From the NCBI GenBank assembly GCA_035771175.1, contig CM069610.1:24828501-24892500 (forward strand): a stretch of 64,000 nt of DNA. Direction: 5' to 3'. The translations under genes were made by a program, and so were the position numbers. Source of the DNA: Paratinospora sagittata (lineage: Eukaryota > Streptophyta > Magnoliopsida > Ranunculales > Menispermaceae). The notes beneath the pieces are model-generated. The model was not told the origin of the DNA. It searched no databases and saw only the letters and a list, made by a program, of their open reading frames with translations. Below are positions 38,254-50,971 of this stretch, one piece after another (the stretch's first letter is position 1; every line of letters starts with the position of its first letter).

Positions 38254-41200
38254 GGTAACCGGTGACTGGTCCGTTTGGAATTAAACATCCAAAGTATTAA
38301 CAGACAGGGACCTGTTACCATTATCGGAAAGGTAGTTAAATCCCATGAATTCGTAGATCTTCTTTTCCACTTTCCACCGCATTTTCGATTACTTAAATCC
38401 GACTTAAAACGAAAAAGTTATGGTTATTTGAACTTTACTTGCGTTTTGTTTACCAAATTGTGTATCATTTAAGCAATCGATAAGTAAACTTCGAATGACC
38501 ATAACTTTTTGGTTTCAACTCTAATTTTTCTGATTTAAAATGCATTGAAAAGAGGAATAAAAGACTTAGAAACCTAGGTGCTTCAAATTAGTTTTCGGTA
38601 ACCGGTGACCGGTCCCTTTGGCATTAAATATCCAAAGTATTAATAAACAGGGACCTGTTACCATTGATCGGAAAGGTACTTCAATCCCATGAATTTGTAG
38701 ATCTTCTTTTCCACTTTCCACCGCATTTTGGATTACTTAATTCAGACTTAAAACGAAAAAGTTATGGTTATTTGAACTTTACTTGCCTTTTGTTTACCAA
38801 ATTGTGTATCATTTAAGCAATCCATAAGTAAACTTCGAATGACCATAACTTTTTCGTTTCAACTCTAATTTTTCTGATTTAAAATGCATTGAAAAGAGGA
38901 ATAAAAGACTTAAAAACCCAAGTGCTTCAAATTACTTTTCGATAAACGGTGACCGGTCCCTTTGCCATTAAACATCCAAAGTATTAATAAACAGGAACCT
39001 GTCACCATTGATCGAAAAGGTAGTTAAATCCCATGAATTTGTAGATCTTCTTTTTGAATTTCCATCGAATTTTGGATTACTTAAATTGGAGTGAAAACGA
39101 AAAAGTTATGGTTATTTGAACTTTACTTACCTTTTGTTTACCAACTTGTGTATCATTTATCCAATCGATAAGTAAACTTCGAATGACCATAACTTTTTCG
39201 TTTCAACTCTAATTTTTCTGATTTAAAATGCATTGAAAAGAGGAATAAAAGACTTAAAAACCTAGGTGCTTCAAATTAGTTTTCGGTAACCGGTGACCGG
39301 TCCCTTTGGCATTAAATATCCAAAGTATTAATAAACAGGGACTTGTTACCATTGATCGGAAAGGTACTTAAATCCCATGAATTTGTAGATCTTCTTTTCC
39401 ACTTTCCACCGCAATTTGGATTACTTAATTCAGACTTAAAACGAAAAAGTTATGGTTATTTGAACTTTTAGTTGCCTTTTGTTTACCAAATTGTGTATCA
39501 TTTAAGCAATCCATAAGTAAACTTCGAATGACCATAACTTTCTCGTTTCAACTCTAATTTTTCTGATTTAAAATTCATTGAAAAGAGGAATAAAAGACTT
39601 AAAAACCCAAGTGCTTCATATTACTTTTCGATAAACGGTGACCGGTCCCTTTGCCATTAAACATCCAAAGTATTAATAAACAGGAACCTGTCACCATTGA
39701 TCGGAAAGGTAGTTAATTCCCATGAATTTGTAGATCTTCTTTTTGAATTTCCATCGACTTTTGGATTACTTAAATTGGAGTAAAAACGAAAAAGTTATGG
39801 TTATTTGAACTTTACGTACCTTTTGTTTACCAACTTGTGTATCATTTAAGCAATCGATAAGTAAACTTCGAATTACCATAACTTTTTGGTTTGAAATCTA
39901 ATTTTTCTGATTTAAAATGCATTGAAAAGAGGAATAAGAGAATTAAAAACCCAGGTGCTTCAAATTAGTTTTCGGTAATCGGTGACCGGTCCCTTTGCCA
40001 TTAAACTTTCAAAGTATTAACAAATAGAGCCCTGTCACCATTGATCGGAAAGGTAGTTAAATCCCATGAATTTGTAGATCTTCTTTTCAACTTTCCATCG
40101 CATTTTGGATTACTTAAATCGGACTTAAAACGAAAAAGTTATGGTTATTTGAACTTTACTTACCTTTTGTTTACCAAATTGTGTATCATTTAAGCAATCG
40201 ATAAGTAAACTTCGAATGGCCATAACTTTTTCGTTTCAACTCTAATTTTTCTGATTTCAAATGCATTGAAAAGAGGAATACCAGACTTAAAAACCTAGGT
40301 GCTTCAAATTAGTTTTCGGTAACCGGTGACTGGTCCGTTTGGAATTAAACATCCAAAGTATTAACAGACAGGGACCTGTTACCATTATCGGAAAGGTAGT
40401 TAAATCCCATGAATTCGTAGATCTTCTTTTCCACTTTCCACCGCATTTTCGATTACTTAAATCCGACTTAAAACGAAAAAGTTATGGTTATTTGAACTTT
40501 ACTTGCGTTTTGTTTACCAAATTGTGTATCATTTAAGCAATCGATAAGTAAACTTCGAATGACCATAACTTTTTGGTTTCAACTCTAATTTTTCTGATTT
40601 AAAATGCATTGAAAAGAGGAATAAAAGACTTAGAAACCTAGGTGCTTCAAATTAGTTTTCGGTAACCGGTGACCGGTCCCTTTGGCATTAAATATCCAAA
40701 GTATTAATAAACAGGGACCTGTTACCATCGATCGGAAAGGTACTTCAATCCCATGAATTTGTAGATCTTCTTTTCCACTTTCCACCGCATTTTGGATTAC
40801 TTAATTCAGACTTAAAACGAAAAAGTTATGGTTATTTGAACTTTACTTGCCTTTTGTTTACCAAATTGTGTATCATTTAAGCAATCCATAAGTAAACTTC
40901 GAATGACCATAACTTTTTCGTTTCAACTCTAATTTTTCTGATTTAAAATTCATTGAAAAGAGGAATAAAAGACTTAAAAACCCAAGTGCTTCATATTACT
41001 TTTCGATAAACGGTGACCGGTCCCTTTGCCATTAAACATCCAAAGTATTAATAAACAGGAACCTGTCACCATTGATCGGAAAGGTAGTTAAATCCCATGA
41101 ATTTGTAGATCTTCTTTTTGAATTTCCATCGACTTTTGGATTACTTAAATTGGAGTAAAAACGAAAAAGTTATGGTTATTTGAACTTTACATACCTTTTG

Positions 41201-42722
41201 TTTACCAACTTGTGTATCATTTAAGCAATCGATAAGTAAACTTCGAATTACCATAACTTTTTGGTTTGAAATCTAATTTTTCTGATTTAAAATGCATTGA
41301 AAAGAGGAATAAGCGAATTAAAAACCCAGGTGCTTCAAATTAGTTTTCGGTAATCGGTGACCGGTCCCTTTGCCATTAAACTTTCAAAGTATTAATAAAT
41401 AGGGACCTGTCACCATTGATCGGAAAGGTAGTTAAATCCCATGAATTTGTAGATCTTCTTTTCAACTTTCCATCGCATTTTGGATTACTTAAATCGGACT
41501 TAAAACGAAAAAGTTATGGTTATTTGAACTTTACTTACCTTTTGTTTACCAAATTGTGTATCATTTAAGCAATCGATAAGTAAACTTCGAATGGCCATAA
41601 CTTTTTCGTTTCAACTCAAATTTTCTGATTTCAAATGCATTGAAAAGAGGAATACCAGACTTAAAAACCTAGGTGCTTCAAATTAGTTTTCGGTAACCGG
41701 TGACTGGTCCGTTTGGAATTAAACATCCAAAGTATTAACAGACTGGGACCTGTTACCATTATCGGAAAGGTAGTTAAATCCCATGAATTCGTAGATCTTC
41801 TTTTCCACTTTCCACCGCATTTTCGATTACTTAAATCCGACTTAAAACGAAAAAGTTATGGTTATTTGAACTTTACTTGCGTTTTGTTTACCAAATTGTG
41901 TATCATTTATGCAATCGATAAGTAAACTTCGAATGACCATAACTTTTTGGTTTCAACTCTAATTTTTCTGATTTAAAATGCATTGAAAAGAGGAATAAAA
42001 GACTTAGAAACCTAGGTGCTTCAAATTAGTTTTCGGTAACCGGTGACCGGTCCCTTTGGCATTAAATATCCAAAGTATTAATAAACAGGGACCTGTTACC
42101 ATTGATCGGAAAGGTACTTCAATCCCATGAATTTGTAGATCTTCTTTTCCACTTTCCACCACATTTTGGATTACTTAATTCAGACTTAAAACGAAAAAGT
42201 TATGGTTATTTGAACTTTACTTGCCTTTTGTTTACCAAATTGTGTATCATTTAAGCAATCCATAAGTAAACTTCGAATGACCATAACTTTTTCGTTTCAA
42301 CTCTAATTTTTCTGATTTAAAATGCATTGAAAAGAGGAATAAAAGACTTAAAAACCCAAGTGCTTCAAATTACTTTTCGATAAACGGTGACCGGTCCCTT
42401 TGCCATTAAACATCCAAAGTATTAATAAACAGGAACCTGTCACCATTGATCGGAAAGGTAGTTAAATCCCATGAATTTGTAGATCTTCTTTTTGAATTTC
42501 CATCGAATTTTGGATTACTTAAATTGGAGTGAAAACGAAAAAGTTATGGTTATTTGAACTTTACTTACCTTTTGTTTACCAACTTGTGTATCATTTATCC
42601 AATCGATAAGTAAACTTCGAATGACCATAACTTTTTCGTTTCAACTCTAATTTTTCTGATTTAAAATGCATTGAACAGAGGAACAAAAGACTTAAAAACC
42701 TAGGTGCTTCAAATTAGTTTTC
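38254..42722 (+). repeat. b-a-c2 block duplicated 3,438 bp apart
   Basis: The segment 38,254-39,284 corresponds to 41,692-42,722. Both contain the c2 variants CAAGTGCTTCAAATTACTTTTCG and ATTTATCCAATCG (39,157 and 42,595), which I saw nowhere else, and both b units carry TTTGGAATTAAAC. After the block the sequences part: the first continues into an a unit (39,285), the second into b' (42,723). The second copy follows directly on the second tetramer of 39,630-42,378. Confidence 0.75.
39630..42378 (+). repeat. Tetramer HOR c2-d-b-a, two copies (about 1,375 bp)
   Basis: Copy 1 is 39,630-41,004 and copy 2 is 41,005-42,378. Both run c2 (TTTCCATCGACTTTTGG), d (AATAAGAGAATT or AATAAGCGAATT), b (TTTGGAATTAAAC) and a (CTTAGAAACC, CTTCAATCCC). 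The second b unit has ATTTATGCAATCG instead of ATTTAAGCAATCG, which removes a stop and lengthens its chance open frame. Small differences, for example TTTACGTACC versus TTTACATACC, show moderate age. Confidence 0.83.
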
Positions 42723-44096
42723 GGTAACCGGTGATCGGTCCGTTTCGCATTGAACTCCCAAAGTATTAATAGACAGGGACCTGTTACCATTATCGGAAAG
42801 GTAGTTAAATCCCATAAATTTGTAGATCTTCTTTTCCACTTTCAATCGAATTTTGGATTACTTAAATCGGAGTGAAAACGAAAAAGTTATGGTTATTTGA
42901 ACTTTACTTGCCTTTTGTTTACCAAATTGTGTATCATTTCAGCAATCGATAAGCAAACTTCGAATGACCATAACTTTTTCGTTTGAACTCTAATTTTTCT
43001 GATTTAAAATGCATTGAAAAGAGGAATAAAAGACTTAAAAACCCAAGAGCTTCATATTACTTTTCGATAAACGATGACCGGTCCCTTCGCCATTAAACAT
43101 CCAAAGTATTAATAAACAGGAACCTGTCACCATTGATCGGAAAGGTAGTTAAATCCCCTGAATTTGTAGATCTTCCTTTTGAATTTCCATCGAATTTTGG
43201 ATTACTTAAATTAGAGTAAAAACGAAAAAGTTATGGTTATTTGAACTTTACGTACCTTTTGTTTACCAACTTGTGTATCATTTAAGCAATCGATAAGTAA
43301 ACTTCGAATTACCATAACTTTTTCGTTTGAAATCTAATTTTTCTGATTTAAAATGCATTGAAAAGAGGAATAAAAGAATTAAAAACCCAGGTGCTTCAAA
43401 TTAGTTTTCGGTAATCGGTGACCCGTCCCTTTGCCATTAAACTTTCAAAGTATTAATAAATAGAGACCTGTCACCATTGATCAGAAAGGTAGTTAAATCC
43501 CATGAATTTGTAGATCTTCTTTTCAACTTTCCATCGCATTTTGGATTACTTAAATCGGACTTAAAACGAAAAAGTTATGGTTATTTGAACTTTACTTACC
43601 TTTTGTGTACCAAATTGTGTATCATTAAGCAATCGATAAGTAAACTTCGAATGACCATAACTTTTTCGTTTCAACTCTAATTTTTCTGATTTAAAATGCA
43701 ATGAAAAGAGGAATAAAAGACTTAAAAACCTAGGTGCTTCAAATTAGTTTTCGGTAACCGGTGACCGGTCCCTTTGGCATTAAATATCCAAAGTATTAAT
43801 AAACAGGGACCTGTTACCATTGATCGGAAAGGTACTTCAATCCCATGAATTTGTAGATCTTCTTTTCCACTTTCCACCGCATTTTGGATTACTTAATTCA
43901 GACTTAAAACGAAAAAGTTATGGTTATTTGAACTTTACTTGCCTTTTGTTTACCAAATTGTGTATCATTTAAGCAATCCATAAGTAAACTTCGAATGACC
44001 ATAACTTTTTCGTTTCAACTCTAATTTTTCTGATTTAAAATGCATTGAAAAGAGGAATAAAAGACTTAAAAACCCAAGTGCTTCATATTACTTTTC

Positions 44097-46846
44097 GATA
44101 AACGGTGACCGGTCCCTTTGCCATTAAACATCCAAAGTATTAATAAACAGGAACCTGTCACCACTGATCGGAAAGGTAGTTAAATCACATGAATTTGTAG
44201 ATCTTCTTTTTGAATTTCCATCGAATTTTGGATTACTTAAATTGGAGTAAAAAGGAAAAAGTTATGGTTATTTGAACTTTACGTACCTTTTGTTTACCAA
44301 CTTGTGTATCATTTAAGCAATCGATAAGTAAACTTCGAATTACCATAACTTTTTCGTTTGAAATCTAATTTTTCTGATTTAAAATGCATTGAAAATAGGA
44401 ATAAAAGAATTAAAAACCCAGGTGCTTCAAATTAGTTTTCGGTAATCGGTGACCGGTCCCTTTGCCATTAAACTTTCAAAGTATTAATAAATAGAGACCT
44501 GTCACCATTGATCGGAAAGGTAGTTAAATCCCATGAATTTGTAGATCTTCTTTTCAACTTTCCATCGCATTTTGGATTACTTAAATCGGACTTAAAACGA
44601 AAAAGTTATGGTTATTTGAACTTTACTTACCTTTTGTTTACCAAATTGTGTATCATTTAAGCAATCGATAAGTAAACTTCGAATGGCCATAACTTTTTCG
44701 TTTCAACTCTAATTTTTCTGATTTCAAATGCATTGCAAAGAGGAATACCAGACTTAAAAACCTAGGTGCTTCAAATTAGTTTTCGGTAACCGGTGACTGG
44801 TCCGTTTGGCATTAAACATCCAAAGTATTAACAGACAGGGACCTGTTACCACTATCGGAAAGGTTGTTAAATCCCATGAATTCGTAGATCTTCTTTTCCA
44901 CTTTGCACCGCATTTTCGATTACTTAAATCGGACTTAAAACGAAAAAGTTATGGTTATTTGAACTTTACTTGCCTTTTGTTTACCAAATTGTGTATCATT
45001 TAAGCAATCGATAAGTAAACTTCGAATCACCATAACTTTTTGGTTTCAACTCTAATTTTTCTGATTTAAAATGCAATGAAAAGAGGAATAAAAGACTTAA
45101 AAACCTAGGTGCTTCAAATTAGTTTTCGGTAACCGGTGACCGGTCCCTTTGGCATTAAATATCCAAAGTATTAATAAACAAGGACCTGTTACCATTGATC
45201 GGAAAGGTACTTAAATCCCATGAATTTGTAGATCTTCTTTTCCACTTTCCACCGCATTTTGGATTACTTAATTCAGACTTAAAACGAAAAAGTTATGGTT
45301 ATTTGAACTTTACTTGCCTTTTGTTTACCAAATTGTGTATCATTTAAGCAATCCATAAGTAAACTTCGAATGACCATAACTTTTTCGTTTCAACTCTAAT
45401 TTTTCTGATTTAAAATGCATTGAAAAGAGGAATAAAAGACTTAAAAACCCAAGTGCTTCATATTACTTTTCGATAAACGGTGACCGGTCCCTTTGCCATT
45501 AAACATCCAAAGTATTAATAAACAGGAACCTGTCACCATTGATCGGAAAGGTAGTTAAATCACATGAATTTGTAGATCTTCTTTTTGAATTTCCATCGAA
45601 TTTTGGATTACTTAAATTGGAGTAAAAAGGAAAAAGTTATGGTTATTTGAACTTTACGTACCTTTTGTTTACCAACTTGTGTATCATTTAAGCAATCGAT
45701 AAGTAAACTTCGAATTACCATAACTTTTTCGTTTGAAATCTAATTTTTCTGATTTAAAATGCATTGAAAATAGGAATAAAAGAATTAAAAACCCAGGTGC
45801 TTCAAATTAGTTTTCGGTAATCGGTGACCGGTCCCTTTGCCATTAAACTTTCAAAGTATTAATAAATAGAGACCTGTCACCATTGATCGGAAAGTTAGTT
45901 AAATCCCATGAATTTGTAGATCTTCTTTTCAACTTTCCATCGCATTTTGGATTACTTAAATCGGACTTAAAACGAAAAAGTTATGGTTATTTGAACTTTA
46001 CTTACCTTTTGTTTACCAAATTGTGTATCATTTAAGCAATCGATAAGTAAACTTCGAATGGCCATAACTTTTTCGTTTCAACTCTAATTTTTCTGATTTC
46101 AAATGCTTTGGAAAGAGGAATACCAGACTTAAAAACCTAGGTGCTTCAAATTAGTTTTCGGTAACCGGTGACTGGTCCGTTTGGCATTAAACATCCAAAG
46201 TATTAACAGACAGGGACCTGTTACCATTATCGGAAAGGTAGTTAAATCCCATGAATTCGTAGATCTTCTTTTCCACTTTCCACCGCATTTTCGATTACTT
46301 AAATCGGACTTAAAACGAAAAAGTTATGGTTATTTGAACTTTACTTGCCTTTTCTTTACCAAATTGTGTATCATTTAAGCAATCGATAAGTAAACTTCGA
46401 ATGACCATAACTTTTTGGTTTCAACTCTAATTTTTCTGATTTAAAATGCAATGAAAAGAGGAATAAAAGACTTAAAAACCTAGGTGCTTCAAATTAGTTT
46501 TCGGTAACCGGTGACCGGTCCCTTTGGCATTAAATATCCAAAGTATTAATAAACAAGGACCTGTTACCATTGATCGGAAAGGTACTTAAATCCCATGAAT
46601 TTGTAGATCTTCTTTTCCACTTTCCACCGCATTTTGGATTACTTAATTCAGACTTAAAACGAAAAAGTTATGGTTATTTGAACTTTACTTGCCTTTTGTT
46701 TACCAAATTGTGTATCATTTAAGCAATCCATAAGTAAACTTCGAATGACCATAACTTTTTCGTTTCAACTCTAATTTTTCTGATTTAAAATGCATTGAAA
46801 AGAGGAATAAAAGACTTAAAAACCTAGGTGCTTCAAATTAGTTTTC
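44097..46846 (+). repeat. Tetramer HOR c2-d-b-a, second pair (1,375 bp)
   Basis: Copy 1 is 44,097-45,471 and copy 2 is 45,472-46,846. They share the c2 variants TTAAATCACATGAATTTG and GGAGTAAAAAGGAAAAAG (44,246 and 45,621), the d form AAAATAGGAATAAAAG, and the a form AATAAACAAGGACC. Differences are few: CCACTATCGG and TTTGCACC in the first b unit, and TTTTCTTTACC and GCTTTGGAAAG in the second copy. Confidence 0.84.
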
Positions 46847-47534
46847 GGTAACCGGTGATCGGTCCCTTTGGCATTAAATATCCAAAGTATTAATAAACAG
46901 GGACCTGTTACCATTGATCGGAAAGGTACTTCAATCCCATGAATTTGTAGATCTTCTTTTCCACTTTCCACCGCATTTTGGATTACTTAATTCAGACTTA
47001 AAACGAAAAAGTTATGGTTCTTTGAACTTTACTTGCCTTTTGTTTACCAAATTGTGTATCATTTAAGCAATCCATAAGTAAACTTCGAATGACCATAACT
47101 TTTTCGTTTCAACTCTAATTTTTCTGATTTAAAATGCATTGAAAAGAGGAATAAAAGACTTAAAAACCCAGGTGCTTCAAATTAGTTTTCGGTAACCCCC
47201 GACCGGTCCCTTTGTCATTAAACATCCCAAGTATTAATAAATAGGGATCTGTTACCATTGATCGGAAAGGTACTTAAATCCCATGAATTTGTAGATCTTC
47301 TTTTCCACTTTCCACCGCATTTTGGATTACTTAAATCAGACTTAAAACGAAAAAGTTATGGTTATTTGAACTTTACTTACCTTTTGTTTACCAACTTGTG
47401 TATCATTTAAGCAATCGATAAGTAAACTTCGAATGACCATAACTTTTTCGTTTCAACTCTAATTTTTCTGATTTAAAATGCATTGAAAAGAGGAACAAAA
47501 GACTTAAAAACCTAGGTGTTTCAAATTAGTTTTC
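46847..47534 (+). repeat. Divergent a'-a'' monomer pair, copy 1
   Basis: Two a-like units with private changes. The first has GGTGATCGGTCCCTTTGG and GGTTCTTTGAAC. The second has its head changed to GGTAACCCCCGACC with CATCCCAAG and AGGGATCTG. GGTAACCCCCGACC destroys the second GGTNACC motif. The pair stands between the tetramer array and the first b' unit of the six-monomer HOR region. It reappears only at 54,409-55,096, exactly 7,562 bp to the right. Confidence 0.82.
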
Positions 47535-48909
47535 GGTAACCGGTGATCGGTCCGTTTGGCATTAAACTTCCAAAGTATTAATAGACAGGGACCTGTTACC
47601 ATTATCGGAAAGGTAGTTAAATCCCATAAATTTGTAGATCTTCTTTTCCACTTTCCATCGAATTTTGGATTACTTAAATCGGAGTGAAAACGAAAAAGTT
47701 ATGGTTATTTGAACTTTACTTGCCTTTTGTTTGCCAAATTGTGTATCATTTCAGCAATCGATAAGCAAACTTCGAATGACCATAACTTTTTCGATTGAAC
47801 TCTATATTTTCTGATTTAAAATGCAATGAAAAGAGGAATAAAAGACTTAAAAACCCAAGAGCTTCATATTACTTTTCGATAAACGATGACCGGTCCCTTT
47901 GCCATTAAACATCCAAAGTATTAATAAACAGGAACCTGTCACCATTGATCGGAAAGGTAGTTAAATCCCATGAATTTGTAGATCTTCTTTTTGAATTTTC
48001 ATCGAGTTTTGGATTACTTAAATTGGAGTGAAAACGAAAAAGTTATGGTTATTTGAACTTTACTTTCCTTTTGTTTACCAACTTGTGTATCATTTAAGCA
48101 ATCGATAAGTAAACTTCGAATTACCATAACTTTTTCGTTTCAACTCTAATTTTTCTGATTTAAAATGCAATGAAAAGAGGAATAAAAGACTTAAAAACCT
48201 AGGTGCTTCAAATTAGTTTTCCGTAACCGTTGACCGGTCCCTTTGGCATTAAATATCCAAAGTATTAATAAACAAGGACCTGTTACCATTGATCGGAAAG
48301 GTACTTAAATCCCATGAATTTGTAGATCTTCTTTTCTACTTTCCACCGCATTTTGGATTACTTAATTCAGACTTAAAACGAAAAAGTTATGGTTATTTGA
48401 ACTTTACTTGCCTTTTGTTTACCAAATTGTGTATCATTTAAGCAATCCATAAGTAAACTTCGAATGACCATAACTTTTTCGTTTCAACTCTAATTTTTCT
48501 GATTTAAAATGCATTGAAAAGAGGAATAAAAGACTTAAAAACCCAAGAGCTTCATATTACTTTTCGATAAACGGTGACCGGTCCCTTTGCCATTAAACAT
48601 CCAAAGTATTAATAAACAGGAACCTGTCACCATTGATCGGAAAGGGAGTTAAATCCCATGAATTTGTAGATCTTCTTTTTGAATTTTCATCGAGTTTTGG
48701 ATTACTTAAATTGGAGTGAAAACGAAAAAGTTATGGTTATTTGAACTTTACTTACCTTTTGTTTACCAACTTGTGTATCATTTAAGGAATCGATAAGTAA
48801 ACTTCGAATGACCATAACTTTTTCGTTTCAACTCTAATTTTTCTGATTTAAAATGCATTGAAAAGAGGAACAAAAGACTTAAAAACCTAGGTGCTTCAAA
48901 TTAGTTTTC
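47535..48909 (+). repeat. Short HOR unit b'-c1-a-c2 (1,375 bp), copy 1
   Basis: Starts at the b' head (GGTGATCGGTCCG, CCCATAAATTTG) at 47,535, followed by c1 (AAGAGCTTC, AAACGATGACC) at 47,878, a at 48,222 with head CGTAACCGTTGACC, and c2 at 48,566. Compared with the 2,062-bp unit it lacks d and b, so it is a 2-monomer deletion form. The join within the c1 unit places an a-like 3' end (GCAATGAAAAGAGG) behind a c1 body. Confidence 0.82.
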
Positions 48910-50971
48910 GGTAACCGGTGATCGGTCCGTTTGGCATTAAACTTCCAAAGTATTAATAGACAGGGACCTGTTACCATTATCGGAAAGGAAGTTAAATCCC
49001 ATAAATTTGTAGATCTTCTTTTCCACTTTCCATCGAATTTTGGATTACTTAAATCGGAGTGAAAACGAAAAAGTTATGGTTATTTGAACTTTACTTGCCT
49101 TTTGTTTACCAAATTGTGTATCATTTCAGCAATCGATAAGCAAACTTCGAATGACCATAACTTTTTCGTTTGATCTCTAATTTTTCTGATTTAAAATGCA
49201 TTGAAAAGAGGAATAAAAGACTTAAAAACCCAAGAGCTTCATATTACTTTTCGACAAACGATGACCGGTCCCTTTGCCATTAAACATCCAAAGTATTAAT
49301 AAACAGGAACCTGTCACCATTGATCGGAAAGGTAGTTAAATTCCATGAATTTGTAGATCTTCTTTTTGAATTTCCATTGAATTTTGGATTACTTAAATTG
49401 GAGTAAAAACGAAAAAGTTATGGTTATTTGAACTTTACGTACCTTTTGTTTACCAACTTGTGTATCATTTAAGCAATCGATAAGTAAACTTCGAATTACC
49501 ATAACTTTTTCGTTTGAAATCTAATTTTTCTGATTTAAAATGCATTGAAAAGAGGAATAAAAGAATTAAAAACCGAGGTGCTTCAAATTAGTTTTCGGTA
49601 ATCGGTGACCGGTCCCTTTGCCATTAAACTTTCAAAGTATTAATAAATAGGGACCTGTCACCATTGATCAGAAAGGTAGTTAAATCCCATGAATTTGTAG
49701 ATCTTCTTTTCAACTTTCCATCGCATTTTGGATTACTTAAATCGGACTTAAAACGAAAAGGTTATGGTTATTTGAACTTTACTTACCTTTTGTTTACCAA
49801 ATTGTGTTTCATTTAAGCAATCGATAAGTAAACTTCGAATGACCATAACTTTTTCGTTTCAACTATAATTTTTCTGATTTCAAATGCATTGAAAAGAGGA
49901 ATACCAGACTTAAAAACCTAGGTGCTTCAAATTAGTTTTCGGTAACCGGTGACTGGTCCATTTGGCATTAAACATCCAAAGTATTAACAGACAGGGACCT
50001 GTTACCATTATCGGAAAGGTAGTTAAATCCCATGAATTCGTAGATCTTCATTTCCACTTTCCACCGCATTTTCGATTACTTAAATCGGACTTAAAACGAA
50101 AAAGTTATGGCTATTTGAACTTTACTTGCCTTTTGTTTACCAAATTGTGTATCATTTAAGCAATCGATAAGTAAACTTCGAATGACCATAACTTTTTGGT
50201 TTCAACTCTAATTTTTCTGATTTAAAATGCAAAGAAAAGAGGAATAAAAGACTTAAAAACCTAGGTGCTTCAAATTAGTTTTCGGTAACCGGTGACCGGT
50301 CCCTTTGGCATTAAATATCCAAAGTATTAATAAACAGGGACCTGTTACCATTGATCGGAAAGGTACTTAAATCCCATGAATTTGTAGATCTTCTTTTCCA
50401 CTTTCCACCGCATTTTGGATTACTTAATTCAGACTTAAAACGAAAAAGTTATGGTTATTTGAACTTTACTTGCCTTTTGTTTACCAAATTGTGTATCATT
50501 TAAGCAATCCATAAGTAAACTTCGAATGACCATAACTTTTTCGTTTCAACTCTAATTTTTCTGATTTAAAATGCATTGAAAAGAGGAATAAAAGAATTAA
50601 AAACCCAAGTGCTTCATATTACTTTTCGATAAACGGTGACCGGTCCCTTTGCCATTAAACATCCAAAGTATTAATAAACATGAACCTGTCACCATTGATC
50701 GGAACGGTAGTTAAATCCCATGAATTTGTAGATCTTCTTTTTGAATTTTCATCGAGTTTTGGATTACTTAAATTGGAGTGAAAACGAAAAAGTTATGGTT
50801 ATTTGAACTTTACTTACCTTTTGTTTACCAACTTGTGTATCATTTAAGCAATCGATAAGTAAACTTCGAATGACCATAACTTTTTCGTTTCAACTCTAAT
50901 TTTTCTGATTTAAAATGCATTGAAAAGAGGAACAAAAGACTTAAAAACCTAGGTGCTTCAAATTAGTTTTC
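48910..50971 (+). repeat. Six-monomer HOR unit b'-c1-d-b-a-c2 (2,062 bp), copy 1
   Basis: Heads: b' 48,910; c1 49,253; d 49,597; b 49,941; a 50,284; c2 50,628. Diagnostic forms are b' with AGGAAGTTAAATCCCATAA, c1 with AAACGATGACC, d with AAACCGAGGTGC, b with GACTGGTCC and GATCTTCATTTCC, a with GCAAAGAAAAGAGG before the next head, and c2 with CATCGAGTTTTGG. This is the fullest regular unit of the window and defines the HOR. Confidence 0.88.

Larger units (their letters stand above)
33443..46846 (+). repeat. Right-centre block of a/b/c2/d monomers
   Basis: Heads in order: a 33443, a 33787, c2 34131, d 34475, b 34819, a 35162, b 35505, a 35848, b 36191, a 36534, a 36878, a 37222, c2 37566, d 37910, b 38254, a 38597, c2 38941, a 39285, c2 39630, d 39974, b 40318, a 40661, c2 41005, d 41349, b 41692, a 42035, c2 42379, b' 42723, c1 43066, d 43410, a 43753, c2 44097, d 44441, b 44785, a 45128, c2 45472, d 45816, b 46160, a 46503. 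Type a now reads ATTAAATATCC with ACTTAATTCAG and CAATCCATAAG. Type b has GACTGGTCCG. The recurring order is c2-d-b-a. Confidence 0.84.
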
